A model generated the notes under the pieces. That model saw nothing but the letters and a program-made list of their open reading frames with translations. It made no database searches and had not been told where the DNA came from. This document shows, in pieces, positions 36,701 to 45,700 of a stretch of DNA of 64,000 nucleotides. The DNA is taken from positions 1,669 through 65,668 of the forward strand of contig NZ_BDUC01000013.1 of assembly GCF_002218085.1 (NCBI RefSeq), read 5' to 3'. The number at the start of each line of letters is the position of its first letter. The first letter of the stretch is position 1. The stretch is from Tolypothrix sp. NIES-4075 (GTDB taxonomy: Bacteria; Cyanobacteriota; Cyanobacteriia; Cyanobacteriales; Nostocaceae). A program made the translations under genes and the position numbers.

Positions 36701-38008
36701 AATCACATGAGCATTAGTCCCCCCCATCCCAAAGGAACTAACCCCAGCACGACGAGGTGTATTATTTGTTTTCCATTCAGTCAGGTTTGTATTGACATAA
36801 AAAGGACTGTTAGCAAAATCGATTTTGGGTGATGGTGTCTTGAAGTGCAAACTAGGAGGCAGCATTTTATGTTGCAGTGCTAATACCGTCTTAATCAAAC
36901 CTGCGACACCTGCGGCTGTATCTAAATGTCCCAAGTTGGTTTTTACCGAACCAATGGCGCAGAAACCTTTTTTATCGGTAGTTTGCCTAAAAGCTTGAGT
37001 TAAAGCGGCAATTTCAATTGGATCTCCTAAAGGTGTAGCTGTTCCATGCGCTTCAATATAGGAAATTGTTTCGGCATCTACACCAGCTATAGCTTGAGCT
37101 TCGCCAATTACTGCTGCTTGACCACTGACACTAGGTGCAGTGTAGCCTACCTTCGTTGCACCATCGTTATTGATAGCCGAGCCTTTAATAATGGCATGGA
37201 TGTGGTCGCGATCGCTTATTGCATCCTGTAATCTTTTCAATACCACTATCCCTGCACCACTACCGCCAATAGTTCCTTGTGCCTTAGCATCAAAGGTTCG
37301 GCAATGTCCATCAGGAGAAAGAATCATTTCCTCTTGATATAAATAACCTCTGTTTTGGGGAATGTTGAGAGTAACTCCACCCGCTAAAGCCATATCACAT
37401 TCACCATTGAGGAGACTTTGACAAGCTTGGTGAACGGCAACTAAAGAAGTAGAACAAGCTGTTTGCACATTTACTGCTGGGCCAGTCAAGCCAAGTTTAT
37501 ATGCAACTCTTGTCGGTAAAAAATCTTTATCGTTGGCGATTCCTAATTGAAGAGGGTCAAATGTTTCTGATAATTGATGATGAGGATAAAGGTTATTTAA
37601 TAAATATCTACTCATCCCCACACCACCATAAACTCCGATTAAACCATTGTAGGTTTGTGGGTCATAGCCAGCTTTTTCTACAGCTTGCCAAGCTAATTCT
37701 AAAAATAGGCGTTGTTGTGGATCTATTAACTCAGCTTCTTTAGCACTATAACCAAAAAAATTTGCATCAAATAATTCGATATCTTCTAAATAAGCAGTAG
37801 CTTTTACATAATTAGGATTATTAATTAAATCTGAAGAAACGCCAGAATTAAGTAATTCTTCATCACTTAACCAAGAAATAGACTCTACGCCATCACATAG
37901 ATTTTGCCAAAATTGGGCAATATCCTTTGCTCCTGGAAATCTCCCAGCAACAGAGATAATTGCAATTTCCGAATTAGTAAATTCATTATTATTTAAATTT
38001 AAGCTCAT
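33767..38008 (-). CDS. Type I PKS module: KS-AT(malonyl)-cMT-ACP
   Basis: A 1413-residue module adding one C2 unit. KS at about 13-440 has TACSTS (active Cys), EAHGTATPLGDP and KTNLGH. AT at about 545-850 has GHSIGEYVAA and HAFH, the malonyl-type signature. A C-methyltransferase at about 1100-1290 has LEIGAGTG and VLHATQNIDKTL. ACP at about 1330-1400 has GGDSLIAV. There is no KR, DH or ER, so the expected unit is an alpha-methyl beta-keto extension. The basic tail of the preceding NRPS suggests docking without a TubC domain. The acidic end (NPELDAIEREEIAI) suits the TubC domain of the next NRPS. It starts 2 nt after the upstream stop. A short repeat (36651-36680) lies between KS and AT. Confidence 0.95.
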   Translation of the reverse strand: MSLNLNNNEFTNSEIAIISVAGRFPGAKDIAQFWQNLCDGVESISWLSDEELLNSGVSSDLINNPNYVKATAYLEDIELFDANFFGYSAKEAELIDPQQRLFLELAWQAVEKAGYDPQTYNGLIGVYGGVGMSRYLLNNLYPHHQLSETFDPLQLGIANDKDFLPTRVAYKLGLTGPAVNVQTACSTSLVAVHQACQSLLNGECDMALAGGVTLNIPQNRGYLYQEEMILSPDGHCRTFDAKAQGTIGGSGAGIVVLKRLQDAISDRDHIHAIIKGSAINNDGATKVGYTAPSVSGQAAVIGEAQAIAGVDAETISYIEAHGTATPLGDPIEIAALTQAFRQTTDKKGFCAIGSVKTNLGHLDTAAGVAGLIKTVLALQHKMLPPSLHFKTPSPKIDFANSPFYVNTNLTEWKTNNTPRRAGVSSFGMGGTNAHVILEEAPVQVKNQKSKVKSKYLVLCLSAKTANALEKVTANLVTHLKEHPEINLGDVAYTLNSGRRGFNHRRMLICQDLEDAINALSSVEPKQVFTNYTEITERSVVFMFPGQGSQYVNMAREIYETQTVFREQVDYCSEFLKPLLELDLRDIIYPSDDKIDEAAKQLQQTAIAQPAIFVIEYALAKLWQSWGVEPQAAIGHSIGEYVAATLAGVFSLEDALSLVAARGQMIQQLPTGAMLSVPLPADKVKSLLGSELSVAAINQRSQCVVSGSTAAVEALQNQLSAQGIECRRLHTSHAFHSQMMEPILEAFAERVKKVTLNPPKLPYISNLTGTWITVSQATNPDYYAQHLRSTVLFAKGVEKLLATPEQILLEVGPGHTLATLAKRHPDKAATQTILTSVRHPQEKQADLSVLFNTLGQLWLTGVKVDWLEFYSQEEYYRLPLPTYPFERQRYWIDPPQKNIWGELQTLPTTAQLWKSLIQAGQEQANNKDVKLNELTYQENKQCLDSLCTAYINIAFQKLGAFNNPNYKYSLEDILTQCQITPRYQQLLRRWLQVLLEQGQLQQQGELFTGFVPCSPDFINQHLEEVRARFASTTPIDLDLVQRCGENLAAIVAGKQEPLEFFNELVYQDQKKGSHLESPLVAYYNSILSSSVEKMVKSLPPSVHLRILEIGAGTGMSTQAILPVLPSGQTSYTFTDIGSGFLTQAQQKFKDYSFVEYQLLDIDKSPTQQGFEKHSFDIVIASNVLHATQNIDKTLHHVRSLLAPGGFLLLWEVTQPKIDFDMSWGLLLKPLEDKRRSPGQPFITKNQWFEALQAQDFVQVAAFPETEVFEHKIIMAQASASAAFSKIFKQKETDQEAENSLQRKSGIFQSEKLSVLHSRPDLPNAYVAVRDETEQKIATIWQELLGVKQIGINDNFFQLGGDSLIAVQVVSRLRNTFSTQLTVTNLFEAPTIAEIASKLENNPELDAIEREEIAI
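36651..36680. repeat. CAAAAGTC-type tandem mini-repeat in the KS-AT linker
   Basis: Near-tandem TTTTGACTTTTGACTTTTGA units encode KNQKSKVKSK after EEAPVQV. Such CAAAAGTC repeats are common intergenic words in cyanobacteria. Here the frame is kept. Confidence 0.55.
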
Positions 38009-38010
38009 TT

Positions 38011-41000
38011 TTACCTTTTTCTCTGAGAACGATATTGTTGTCTTGACTGTAATCTTTGATTTTTTAATGATTTCAATTCGCTATAAGCTTGTGTACGGTT
38101 TTGATTTTGCTTGGTTGTTTCTTCTTGGTTAATTTTAGTAATCAAATATTGGCTAAAACTATGGATAGTTGGATAACTAAACATATCAACTATTGATAGT
38201 TGCATACCAATTTTTTCTTGCAACTGCTGATTAATGCGTACCAGTAATAAAGAATGACCTCCTAGTTCAAAGAAATTATTGTAAATTCCTACCTTTTCTA
38301 TTGCTAATGCCTGTTGCCAAATACCAGCAATGATATTTTCTATCTCTGTATTTGGCATGACATAATCTGATATTTTCTGATGTAAATCTGGGTTTGGTAA
38401 AGCACGACGGTCTACCTTGCCATTAGGTGTTAAAGGTAAAGATTCAAGAATTACAAAAGCACTGGGTAACATATATCCAGGCAATTTATCAGCAAGAAAC
38501 TGACGTAGTTCGCTGGTTGTGAGTGTTGCATCTTTTTGCGTACCGACGTAAGCAACCAAGCCTTTCTCACCAGAATTTTCTACACGAGCAACAACACAAC
38601 ATATCTGCACGCGATCGTGTTGGCTGAGTGCGGCTTCAATTTCTCCTAATTCAATGCGGAAGCCGCGAATTTTGACTTGATGATCGATGCGTCCTAAATA
38701 TTCGATATTACCATCTGGTAAATAACGCACTAAATCACCTGTTTTATATAATTTTGAATTTTGAATTTTGTAGCTTGCTTCTCCGAAGGAGTATTTTGAA
38801 TTGTAAAAGGGGTTATTAATAAATTTTTCTTGTGTCAACTCTGGACGGTTGAGATAACCTCGCGCTAATCCCACACCACCAATGTGCAATTCTCCTGGTA
38901 CACCCACAGGTACGGGTTGCAAATACTCATCTAAGATATAGATTTGTGTATTAGCGATCGCTTTTCCAATAGTGACTTTCTCATCTGCATCAGTGCATTT
39001 TGCGATCGTAGCACAGACACTAGCTTCTGTCGGCCCGTAAGCGTTGAACAAGTTTCTGCCAGCAGACCATTGCTTGATTAATTCAGCAGAACAAGCTTCT
39101 CCACCTACAATTATCGTCTGCAATGCCGGAAGTTCCTCCAGAGGCATAACTGCTAAGGCCGATGGTGGTAGGGTGATATGAGTAATGCTATGTTTGCGTA
39201 ATTGCTCAATTAATGGCTTTCCTGGCAGTAGAGAGTCTTTTGTTGCCAGATAAAGCGTTGCACCCGACCCCAGAGCCTTTAAGATTTCTGCGATGGAAGC
39301 ATCAAAACTGAAGGATGCAAACTGAAGAACGCGACTATCAGAGTTTACGCCAAAAGTCTGAATCATAGCTTGAGCTAGGTTGCATAGTCCTTTATGCTCA
39401 ACCATGACACCTTTAGGTTTACCTGTTGAACCGGAAGTGTAAATCAAGTTAGCTAAATTAAAGGCTCTAACTCCACTCGTGGGATTATCTTGATTGTTTT
39501 GGGCAATTTGTTCCCATACTTCATCCAAACAAACTTTACACTGAGCGACTTGTGCCGAGCGAAGCCGAGGTAAGCCGAAGTGAAGATTTGCTTGATTTTC
39601 AGGTAGTCTGTCAATAAGTCGCTGTTGAGTCAGTAGCACCGAAACTTGAGCATCTTCTAACATAAAGCGCAAACGCTCAGTCGGATACTCTGGGTCAAGT
39701 GGTAGGTATGCTCCACCTGCCTTGAGAATACCCAAAAGTCCCACTACCATTTCTAATGAACGTTCTACACAAATACCCACCAGCACATCTGGTTTTACAC
39801 CCAATGAGCGCAAGTAATGAGCTAACCCATTAGCACGATAATTTAATTGCTGGTAAGTCAGTTGTTGATTTTCAAACACCACTGCTACTGCATCTGGAGT
39901 ACGCTGTACCTGCTCTTCAAACAACTGATGGATACACTTATCTTGGGGATAATCCGCTTGAGTATTGTTCCATTCAACGAGTAACTGCTGTTGCTCAATT
40001 TGTGTCAACAGAGGTAATTGCGAAATTTGCTGCTGTGGGTTAGCAACAATACCTTCGAGTAATGTCACAAAATGACCAGTCATTCGCTCAATGGTAGAAG
40101 CATCAAACAAGTCAGTATTGTATTCCCACACACCCACCAGTCCTTGGGTTGTGTTTTCCATTGACAAACCCAAATCAACCTTTGCAGTTTTACTTTCTAC
40201 TGGCAATGAGCTAACAGTTAACCCAGCAAGCTCTAATTCTTGTCTGGTTGCATTCTGTAGCATAAATATTACTTGGAACAGTGGTGTATGTCCCAAATCT
40301 CGTTCTGGCTGCAACGCTTCTACCAGCATTTCAAAAGGCAAATGCTGATGAGTATATGCCCGCATTGCCATCTCTCGCACACGGTCTAGCAATTCGCTAA
40401 AACTGGGATTACCTGCTAAATTGCTTCGCATCACTAATGTATTGACAAAAAAGCCAATTAACCCTTCTATCTCCGAGCGATCGCGGTTGGCAATTGGTGT
40501 CCCTACCAAAATGTCTGACTGTCCAGTGTAACGGTAGATTAACGTATCAAACGCTGCCAACAGCGTCATAAACATAGTACAACCTTGCTCCTGACTCAGC
40601 TTAACTAATTTCTGGCTCAACTCCTGCGAAAGTGCAAACTCATGATGTGCGCCCACGAATGTCTGCACCGCAGGTCTTGGTCTATCTGTGGGTAACGCTA
40701 ATAAAGCGGGTGCATCTTTTAACTGTTGTTCCCAGTAACTCAATTGGCTTTGCAGTACATCCCCTTGCAACCAGTTTCTTTGCCAAATAGCGAAATCTGC
40801 GTATTGAATTGGCAATGGTGCTAAAGGTGACACCTGATTTAAAGAATAAGCGTTGTATAGTGCTGCTAGTTCTTGCACAAACACACCCATTGACCAACCA
40901 TCAGAGACAACATGGTGCATACACACTAACAAGATGTGTTCTGTTTCATTCAGCACTAGTAATGTCGCTCTGATTAATGCATCACTGGCTAAGTCGAAAG

Positions 41001-44000
41001 TTTGAATTGCTTGTTGTTGAACTAATTGTTGTGCGGTTATTTCTTGTTGAGTTGCGGATAAATGCGTTAAATCAACAATTGAAAATAATTTCTGTTCCCT
41101 GTCTTCTGTCCTCTGTTCCCTAATAACTTGTGTTGGTTGTCCATCGACGATGATGAAGTTAGTCCGTAATGCTTCGTGACGAGTAATTATTTCTTGTAAG
41201 CTTTGCTCTAAGGCTGTAACCTGAAGATTTCCGTCTAGACGCACAGCTATTGGGATATTGTATAAAGCACTGTTCGGCTTTAATTGGTCTAAAAACCACA
41301 AACGTTGTTGAGCAAAAGACAGTGGTAAGTCTGCATTTTTGGCTCTTGCTAAGATGGGCGATGCCGAAACATCTAAATCTTGTTGCTGTAACTGTTCAAT
41401 TACTTGTGCTAATTGGACTAATGTGGTGTTGGCAAACAACTCACGCAACGGTAGTTCTACTTGGAAAATGCTGCGGATACGTGAAACTACTTGCGTTCCG
41501 AGTAGAGAGTGTCCCCCTAATTCAAAAAAGTTATCATTAATACCCGCTTGCTCTACTTTGAGAACTTGCGCCCAAATTTGTGCCAACAGTTCTTCAATTG
41601 GTGTGCGTGGGGCAATATATTTTTCTGGGTTGGTGTTGTATGAGTCTGGTATGGGCAAAGCTTTACGATCTACTTTGCCGTTGGGAGTCAGAGGTAAGGA
41701 TTCCAGCAGCACAAAAGCACTTGGTATCATGTACTCTGGTAGCTTCTTTTGTAGAAACTGGCGAACCTCACTGAGTAATAAACTCACATCGATCCAGGTC
41801 GGTTTTACGCGATCGCTGACTAACTCGCGATCGGGTTCTTCTAAAAGGTACTGGTTTATCGATGGTCGTCTGGCATAGATATTGTAGAGTACAGTCTCTT
41901 CTAGTAGAGCATCCTGCTCAATAATTAGATCGTATCCATGTTTTTTTAGCAGGGCTGTAATCTCCTCTAACCTGCCATTGATATTATGAACCTCTACAAC
42001 TATCTGCTTAATCTTTTGCCAATCTTCTTGCTGAATGCCAGACAGGACATCTTGCTCACTTTTCTCCACGTCGATTTTCAACAAATCGACTTTCTCAACA
42101 CCATGCTCGCGCATCACATCAGAAATTGTTTTTAACTGGCAAGTGAATTGCTGACTCTGCAATCTTTCTGCTAGTAATTCATCAATTGCCTGACTAGATA
42201 TTTCTGTCTCATTTTCTACAATATTTTGTTGTTTGAGTAAAAAGGATTTAACTACCTCTCGCTCTTGCTCGGCATCAGCAAAGCGTCCGGAAATGACGGA
42301 AATTTGAGGATAATATGTAAAGGTATCACTCTTTGTCTCGCTGGAAAGACCAAGATTAAATAGTTTTACATTTAAGCTATAGTTTTCAGCATTTCGGCGT
42401 AGGAGTTCAAAAACCGGCGGAATTGGCTCAAATGCGTAAATAGAAACATCTTTACATATTTGACCTACGAAGAGTGTGAACAGACCGATATTAGCACCCA
42501 CATCAAAAATGCAATCCCCTTCATTGATAGTGATGCCGTGTTTTAAATAAGTCTGTTCCTCCCAAAGTTCTTTGTAGACAAATTCTGTCTCGTTTTTATT
42601 CAGATGGGCAATCATCATGCCATTCGGCAATTTATAGAGTGACCCTTCATCAAAGAGGTTTTTATTTTGAAAACGAAGTAGTTGTAAAATTGGAAAAGCA
42701 TATTTTTGGTCAGGGACAATATAAGCTACCAGACGCTTATTGCCAGGATCGTCTTCTCGGTCGATTACAATAGTTTCCCCTACAGCCTGGTGTTGTGTTA
42801 GCGTGGACTCAATTTCTCCCAACTCAATGCGGAAACCCCGCAGCTTAACTTGATGGTCGATACGTCCCAGGTACTCAATATTACCGTCACTTAAGTAGCG
42901 TGCAAGATCGCCAGTTTTATAAAGCCGGGAATGAAGGCGATCGCTAAATGGGTTAGGAATAAATTTCTCGTTGGTTAAGTCGGAGCGGTTGAGGTAGCCT
43001 AGTGCCAATCCCACACCACCAATGTGCAATTCTCCTGGTACACCTACGGGAACAGGTTGTAAGTGCGAGTCTAAAATATAGATTTGCGTGTTGGGTATAG
43101 GTCGCCCAATGGGCACCGTTCTCAGATTACTATCTGGAAAGCATTGCCAGTAAGTTACATCAATTGCCGCTTCTGTTGGCCCGTAGAGATTGTGTAATTC
43201 GCACTTCAAACGAGCGAAAAAGCTTTCCTGGAGTTCTTTTGGCAGAGCTTCCCCACTACAGATAACTCGTTTCAAGCTACTGCAATTTTTTACACTTTCT
43301 TCTTCTACGAAAGCCCGAAGCATAGAAGGTACAAAATGCAGTGTAGTCACTTGCTGTTCCTGGATTAGGTTGACCAAGTAAGCACTATCTTTATGTCCAC
43401 CTGGTTTAGCCAAAACTAAACGCGTTCCAGTTATTAATGGCCAAAAGAATTCCCAAACTGAAACGTCGAAGCTAAAAGGAGTTTTCTGTAAAATGCAATC
43501 TACTGTTGTTAATTGATAAGCTTGTTGCATCCATAACAGACGATTGCAAATCCCCAAGTGGGTGTTCATTGCTCCTTTCGGCTTTCCAGTCGAACCGGAA
43601 GTGTAAATTACATAAGCCAAGTTAGTCCCTTGGACAGTAATAGCTGGATTATTCTGACTTGATACAGAAATAGATTGCCAGTCAGTATCTAAGCATATAA
43701 CTTGCCCTTGATGTCCAGGCAACTTTTCCAGGAGTTGTTGTTGTGTCAACAGCACGGGAACTTGAGCATCTTCAAGCATAAAGCTCAAGCGGTCTTGGGG
43801 ATAATCTGGATCGAGTGGCACGTATGCCCCACCCGCCTTGAGAATACCCAGTAGTCCCACAATCATTTCCAATGAGCGTTCTGCACAAATACCCACCAGC
43901 ACATCGGCTTTCACACCCAGTGATTTCAAGTAATGCGCCAACTGGTTAGCACGACAATTCAATTGTTGGTAAGTCAGTTGTTGATTTTCAAACACCACTG

Positions 44001-45660
44001 CTACTGCATTGGGATTAAGGTGAACCTGCTGCTCAAACAACTGATGGATACACTTATCTAGTGGATAATCTATTTGAGTATCGTTCCATTCAACCAATAA
44101 TTGATGCTGCTCAACTTTTGTCAGCAAAGGTAATTGTAAAATCTTTTCCTCTGGGTTAGTGACAATACCTGCAAGCAATGTTTGAAAATGCCCAGCCATG
44201 CGCTCAATTGTGCTGGCATCAAATAAGTCAGTGTTATATTCCCATACACTCACCAGCCCAGCAGCAGTATTTTCTATTAATAAAGTTAAATCGAATTTAG
44301 TAGTTGTAGTTTCTATGGGCAATGAAGTGACAGTTAACCCACTTAACTCTACTGGAGATGTGGAAGTATCCTGAAGAATAAATGTTACTTGAAATAGAGG
44401 TGTATGGCTGAGGTCTCTTTGTGGCTGTAATGCTTCAACCAACATTTCAAATGGCAAATCTTGATGAGTGTATGCCTCCATTGTTATTTCACGAATGCGA
44501 CCTATTAATTCGTGAAAACTGGGGTTGCCTGCCAAGTTAGTACGTAAAACTAAAGTGTTAGCAAAAAAGCCGATGAGTGATTCAAGTTCCTGGCGATCGC
44601 GGTTAGCGAATGGCGAACCGATACAAATATCATCTTGACTGCTGTAACGATGCAGTAAAACCGTATAAGCTGCCAGCAGGGTCATAAATAAAGTAACACC
44701 TGACTTTTGGCTGAGGGTTACTAGTTGAGAAGTTAAATCTTTTTCGAGTTGAAATCTGCTGGTGCTACCAGAAAAAGTCTGGACTGCTGGCCGCGGATAA
44801 TCTGTTGGTAACTTTAATAAGGGCGGTGCATCAGCTAATTGTTGTTTCCAGTATTCAAGTTGCTTTTGTTGAACTTCTTGAGTAAAACACTGACGTTGCC
44901 AAGTAGCAAAATCAGCGTATTGTATCGCTAACTCTGGTAAGGGATTTGGTTGTTTTTTAATAAAAGCATCATAAATAAATCCTAACTCTTTGAAAAATAC
45001 CTCCATTGACCAGGCATCAGTAATAATGTGGTGCATAGTCAATACTAATAAGTGAGATTCTGCTTCTTGACGAAGTAGAATAACTCGCAATAAAGGAGCG
45101 ACACTTAAATCAAAAGGTTGGTGAATTTCTTTAGTAACTATTTGTTGAATTTCATCTGCTTCTAATCCTGCTATATCTAATACTGGGACACTGATACTTA
45201 AAGTAGGAATAATCTTCTGTACCGCCAATCCATCTACTGTTGGGAAAATAGTCCGTAAAGCTTCGTGACGACGGATAATTTCATTAAAACTCTGCTCTAA
45301 TACAGCTACATTGAGCGCACCAGTAATCCGAAGTTGTACATTGCCATTATAAGCAGGGTTTTGTTTATCTAATTGATGGATAAACCACAACCTTTGTTGA
45401 CTAAAAGATAAATGTAAATCTCCATCTCGGTCAATAGGTAAAATAGGCTCAAAAGCTAATTTATTCTCAGTTCTTGCATCTTGAAGACAACTAAGTATTT
45501 CTTTTTTTCGCTCTATCAACTCATGCTTGATAGCTGGGGACATTGCTCCCTTCGGAGCGCGATAGCGAAGCTGGTCATTTTCAATCCAAACTTTGATATC
45601 TAAACTGTTTAGTAAAGATAAAAATTCAAATATTGTAATTTTATTAATATTGTTACTCAT
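38011..45660 (-). CDS. NRPS, two modules: TubC-C-A(Ser)[FkbM methyltransferase]-PCP-C-A(aromatic?)-PCP
   Basis: A 2549-residue synthetase. TubC docking 1-55 (KVWIENDQLRYRAPKGAMS); C 75-520 (HHIITDA, with Ala in place of the usual final Gly); A1 540-1340 with pocket code DVWHISLIDK (Ser); PCP about 1370-1440; C 1465-1900 (HHVVSDG); A2 1930-2420; PCP 2450-2510. Between A8 and A10 of A1, about residues 985-1290, sits a methyltransferase of FkbM type (IFDVGANIGLFTLFVGQ, YAFEPIPPVFELLRRNAENY, VDLLKIDVEKSE). It would methylate the Ser unit, O or N not decided. A2 reads DAATIGAVCK, closest to Phe/Tyr/Trp codes but not exact. The tail is Arg/Gln-rich (LQSRQQYRSQRKR), as at NRPS-to-PKS junctions. Three short repeats are inserted in frame. 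Confidence 0.93.
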   Translation of the reverse strand: MSNNINKITIFEFLSLLNSLDIKVWIENDQLRYRAPKGAMSPAIKHELIERKKEILSCLQDARTENKLAFEPILPIDRDGDLHLSFSQQRLWFIHQLDKQNPAYNGNVQLRITGALNVAVLEQSFNEIIRRHEALRTIFPTVDGLAVQKIIPTLSISVPVLDIAGLEADEIQQIVTKEIHQPFDLSVAPLLRVILLRQEAESHLLVLTMHHIITDAWSMEVFFKELGFIYDAFIKKQPNPLPELAIQYADFATWQRQCFTQEVQQKQLEYWKQQLADAPPLLKLPTDYPRPAVQTFSGSTSRFQLEKDLTSQLVTLSQKSGVTLFMTLLAAYTVLLHRYSSQDDICIGSPFANRDRQELESLIGFFANTLVLRTNLAGNPSFHELIGRIREITMEAYTHQDLPFEMLVEALQPQRDLSHTPLFQVTFILQDTSTSPVELSGLTVTSLPIETTTTKFDLTLLIENTAAGLVSVWEYNTDLFDASTIERMAGHFQTLLAGIVTNPEEKILQLPLLTKVEQHQLLVEWNDTQIDYPLDKCIHQLFEQQVHLNPNAVAVVFENQQLTYQQLNCRANQLAHYLKSLGVKADVLVGICAERSLEMIVGLLGILKAGGAYVPLDPDYPQDRLSFMLEDAQVPVLLTQQQLLEKLPGHQGQVICLDTDWQSISVSSQNNPAITVQGTNLAYVIYTSGSTGKPKGAMNTHLGICNRLLWMQQAYQLTTVDCILQKTPFSFDVSVWEFFWPLITGTRLVLAKPGGHKDSAYLVNLIQEQQVTTLHFVPSMLRAFVEEESVKNCSSLKRVICSGEALPKELQESFFARLKCELHNLYGPTEAAIDVTYWQCFPDSNLRTVPIGRPIPNTQIYILDSHLQPVPVGVPGELHIGGVGLALGYLNRSDLTNEKFIPNPFSDRLHSRLYKTGDLARYLSDGNIEYLGRIDHQVKLRGFRIELGEIESTLTQHQAVGETIVIDREDDPGNKRLVAYIVPDQKYAFPILQLLRFQNKNLFDEGSLYKLPNGMMIAHLNKNETEFVYKELWEEQTYLKHGITINEGDCIFDVGANIGLFTLFVGQICKDVSIYAFEPIPPVFELLRRNAENYSLNVKLFNLGLSSETKSDTFTYYPQISVISGRFADAEQEREVVKSFLLKQQNIVENETEISSQAIDELLAERLQSQQFTCQLKTISDVMREHGVEKVDLLKIDVEKSEQDVLSGIQQEDWQKIKQIVVEVHNINGRLEEITALLKKHGYDLIIEQDALLEETVLYNIYARRPSINQYLLEEPDRELVSDRVKPTWIDVSLLLSEVRQFLQKKLPEYMIPSAFVLLESLPLTPNGKVDRKALPIPDSYNTNPEKYIAPRTPIEELLAQIWAQVLKVEQAGINDNFFELGGHSLLGTQVVSRIRSIFQVELPLRELFANTTLVQLAQVIEQLQQQDLDVSASPILARAKNADLPLSFAQQRLWFLDQLKPNSALYNIPIAVRLDGNLQVTALEQSLQEIITRHEALRTNFIIVDGQPTQVIREQRTEDREQKLFSIVDLTHLSATQQEITAQQLVQQQAIQTFDLASDALIRATLLVLNETEHILLVCMHHVVSDGWSMGVFVQELAALYNAYSLNQVSPLAPLPIQYADFAIWQRNWLQGDVLQSQLSYWEQQLKDAPALLALPTDRPRPAVQTFVGAHHEFALSQELSQKLVKLSQEQGCTMFMTLLAAFDTLIYRYTGQSDILVGTPIANRDRSEIEGLIGFFVNTLVMRSNLAGNPSFSELLDRVREMAMRAYTHQHLPFEMLVEALQPERDLGHTPLFQVIFMLQNATRQELELAGLTVSSLPVESKTAKVDLGLSMENTTQGLVGVWEYNTDLFDASTIERMTGHFVTLLEGIVANPQQQISQLPLLTQIEQQQLLVEWNNTQADYPQDKCIHQLFEEQVQRTPDAVAVVFENQQLTYQQLNYRANGLAHYLRSLGVKPDVLVGICVERSLEMVVGLLGILKAGGAYLPLDPEYPTERLRFMLEDAQVSVLLTQQRLIDRLPENQANLHFGLPRLRSAQVAQCKVCLDEVWEQIAQNNQDNPTSGVRAFNLANLIYTSGSTGKPKGVMVEHKGLCNLAQAMIQTFGVNSDSRVLQFASFSFDASIAEILKALGSGATLYLATKDSLLPGKPLIEQLRKHSITHITLPPSALAVMPLEELPALQTIIVGGEACSAELIKQWSAGRNLFNAYGPTEASVCATIAKCTDADEKVTIGKAIANTQIYILDEYLQPVPVGVPGELHIGGVGLARGYLNRPELTQEKFINNPFYNSKYSFGEASYKIQNSKLYKTGDLVRYLPDGNIEYLGRIDHQVKIRGFRIELGEIEAALSQHDRVQICCVVARVENSGEKGLVAYVGTQKDATLTTSELRQFLADKLPGYMLPSAFVILESLPLTPNGKVDRRALPNPDLHQKISDYVMPNTEIENIIAGIWQQALAIEKVGIYNNFFELGGHSLLLVRINQQLQEKIGMQLSIVDMFSYPTIHSFSQYLITKINQEETTKQNQNRTQAYSELKSLKNQRLQSRQQYRSQRKR
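38755..38802. repeat. CTCCTTCGGAGAAG-type mini-repeat inside the second A domain
   Basis: The hairpin-forming CTCCGAAGGAG with flanking TAGCTTGCTT encodes YNSKYSFGEASYKIQ in the variable loop before SKLYKTGDL, where sister A domains have a short loop. The word CTTCTCCGAAGGAG is a frequent cyanobacterial intergenic repeat. Confidence 0.6.
39548..39582. repeat. Degenerate TACTGAGC-type mini-repeat inside the second A domain
   Basis: The 35-nt stretch beginning ACTTGTGCCGAGCGAAGCCG encodes HFGLPRLRSAQVAQ between ENQANL and CKVCLDEVW. Other A domains run straight from the Gln-rich turn to VCLD. It resembles the 24-nt family at 29053 and 47511. Confidence 0.55.
41091..41121. repeat. TTCCCT-rich mini-repeat inside the second C domain
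   Basis: The stretch TCTGTTCCCTGTCTTCTGTC and following bases encode REQRTEDREQKL before FSIVDLTHL. It occupies the same C-domain site as the insertion at 30020-30050 but differs in sequence. Confidence 0.55.
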
Positions 45661-45700
45661 ATATGATAGTAAAATTATAATACTTACAAAGTGGTATTTA

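Noticed and set aside
41339..41878. Long plus-strand ORF of 179 codons inside the NRPS gene
   Set aside because: A shadow frame of the conserved PCP and A-domain region on the other strand; similar shadows recur at each module.
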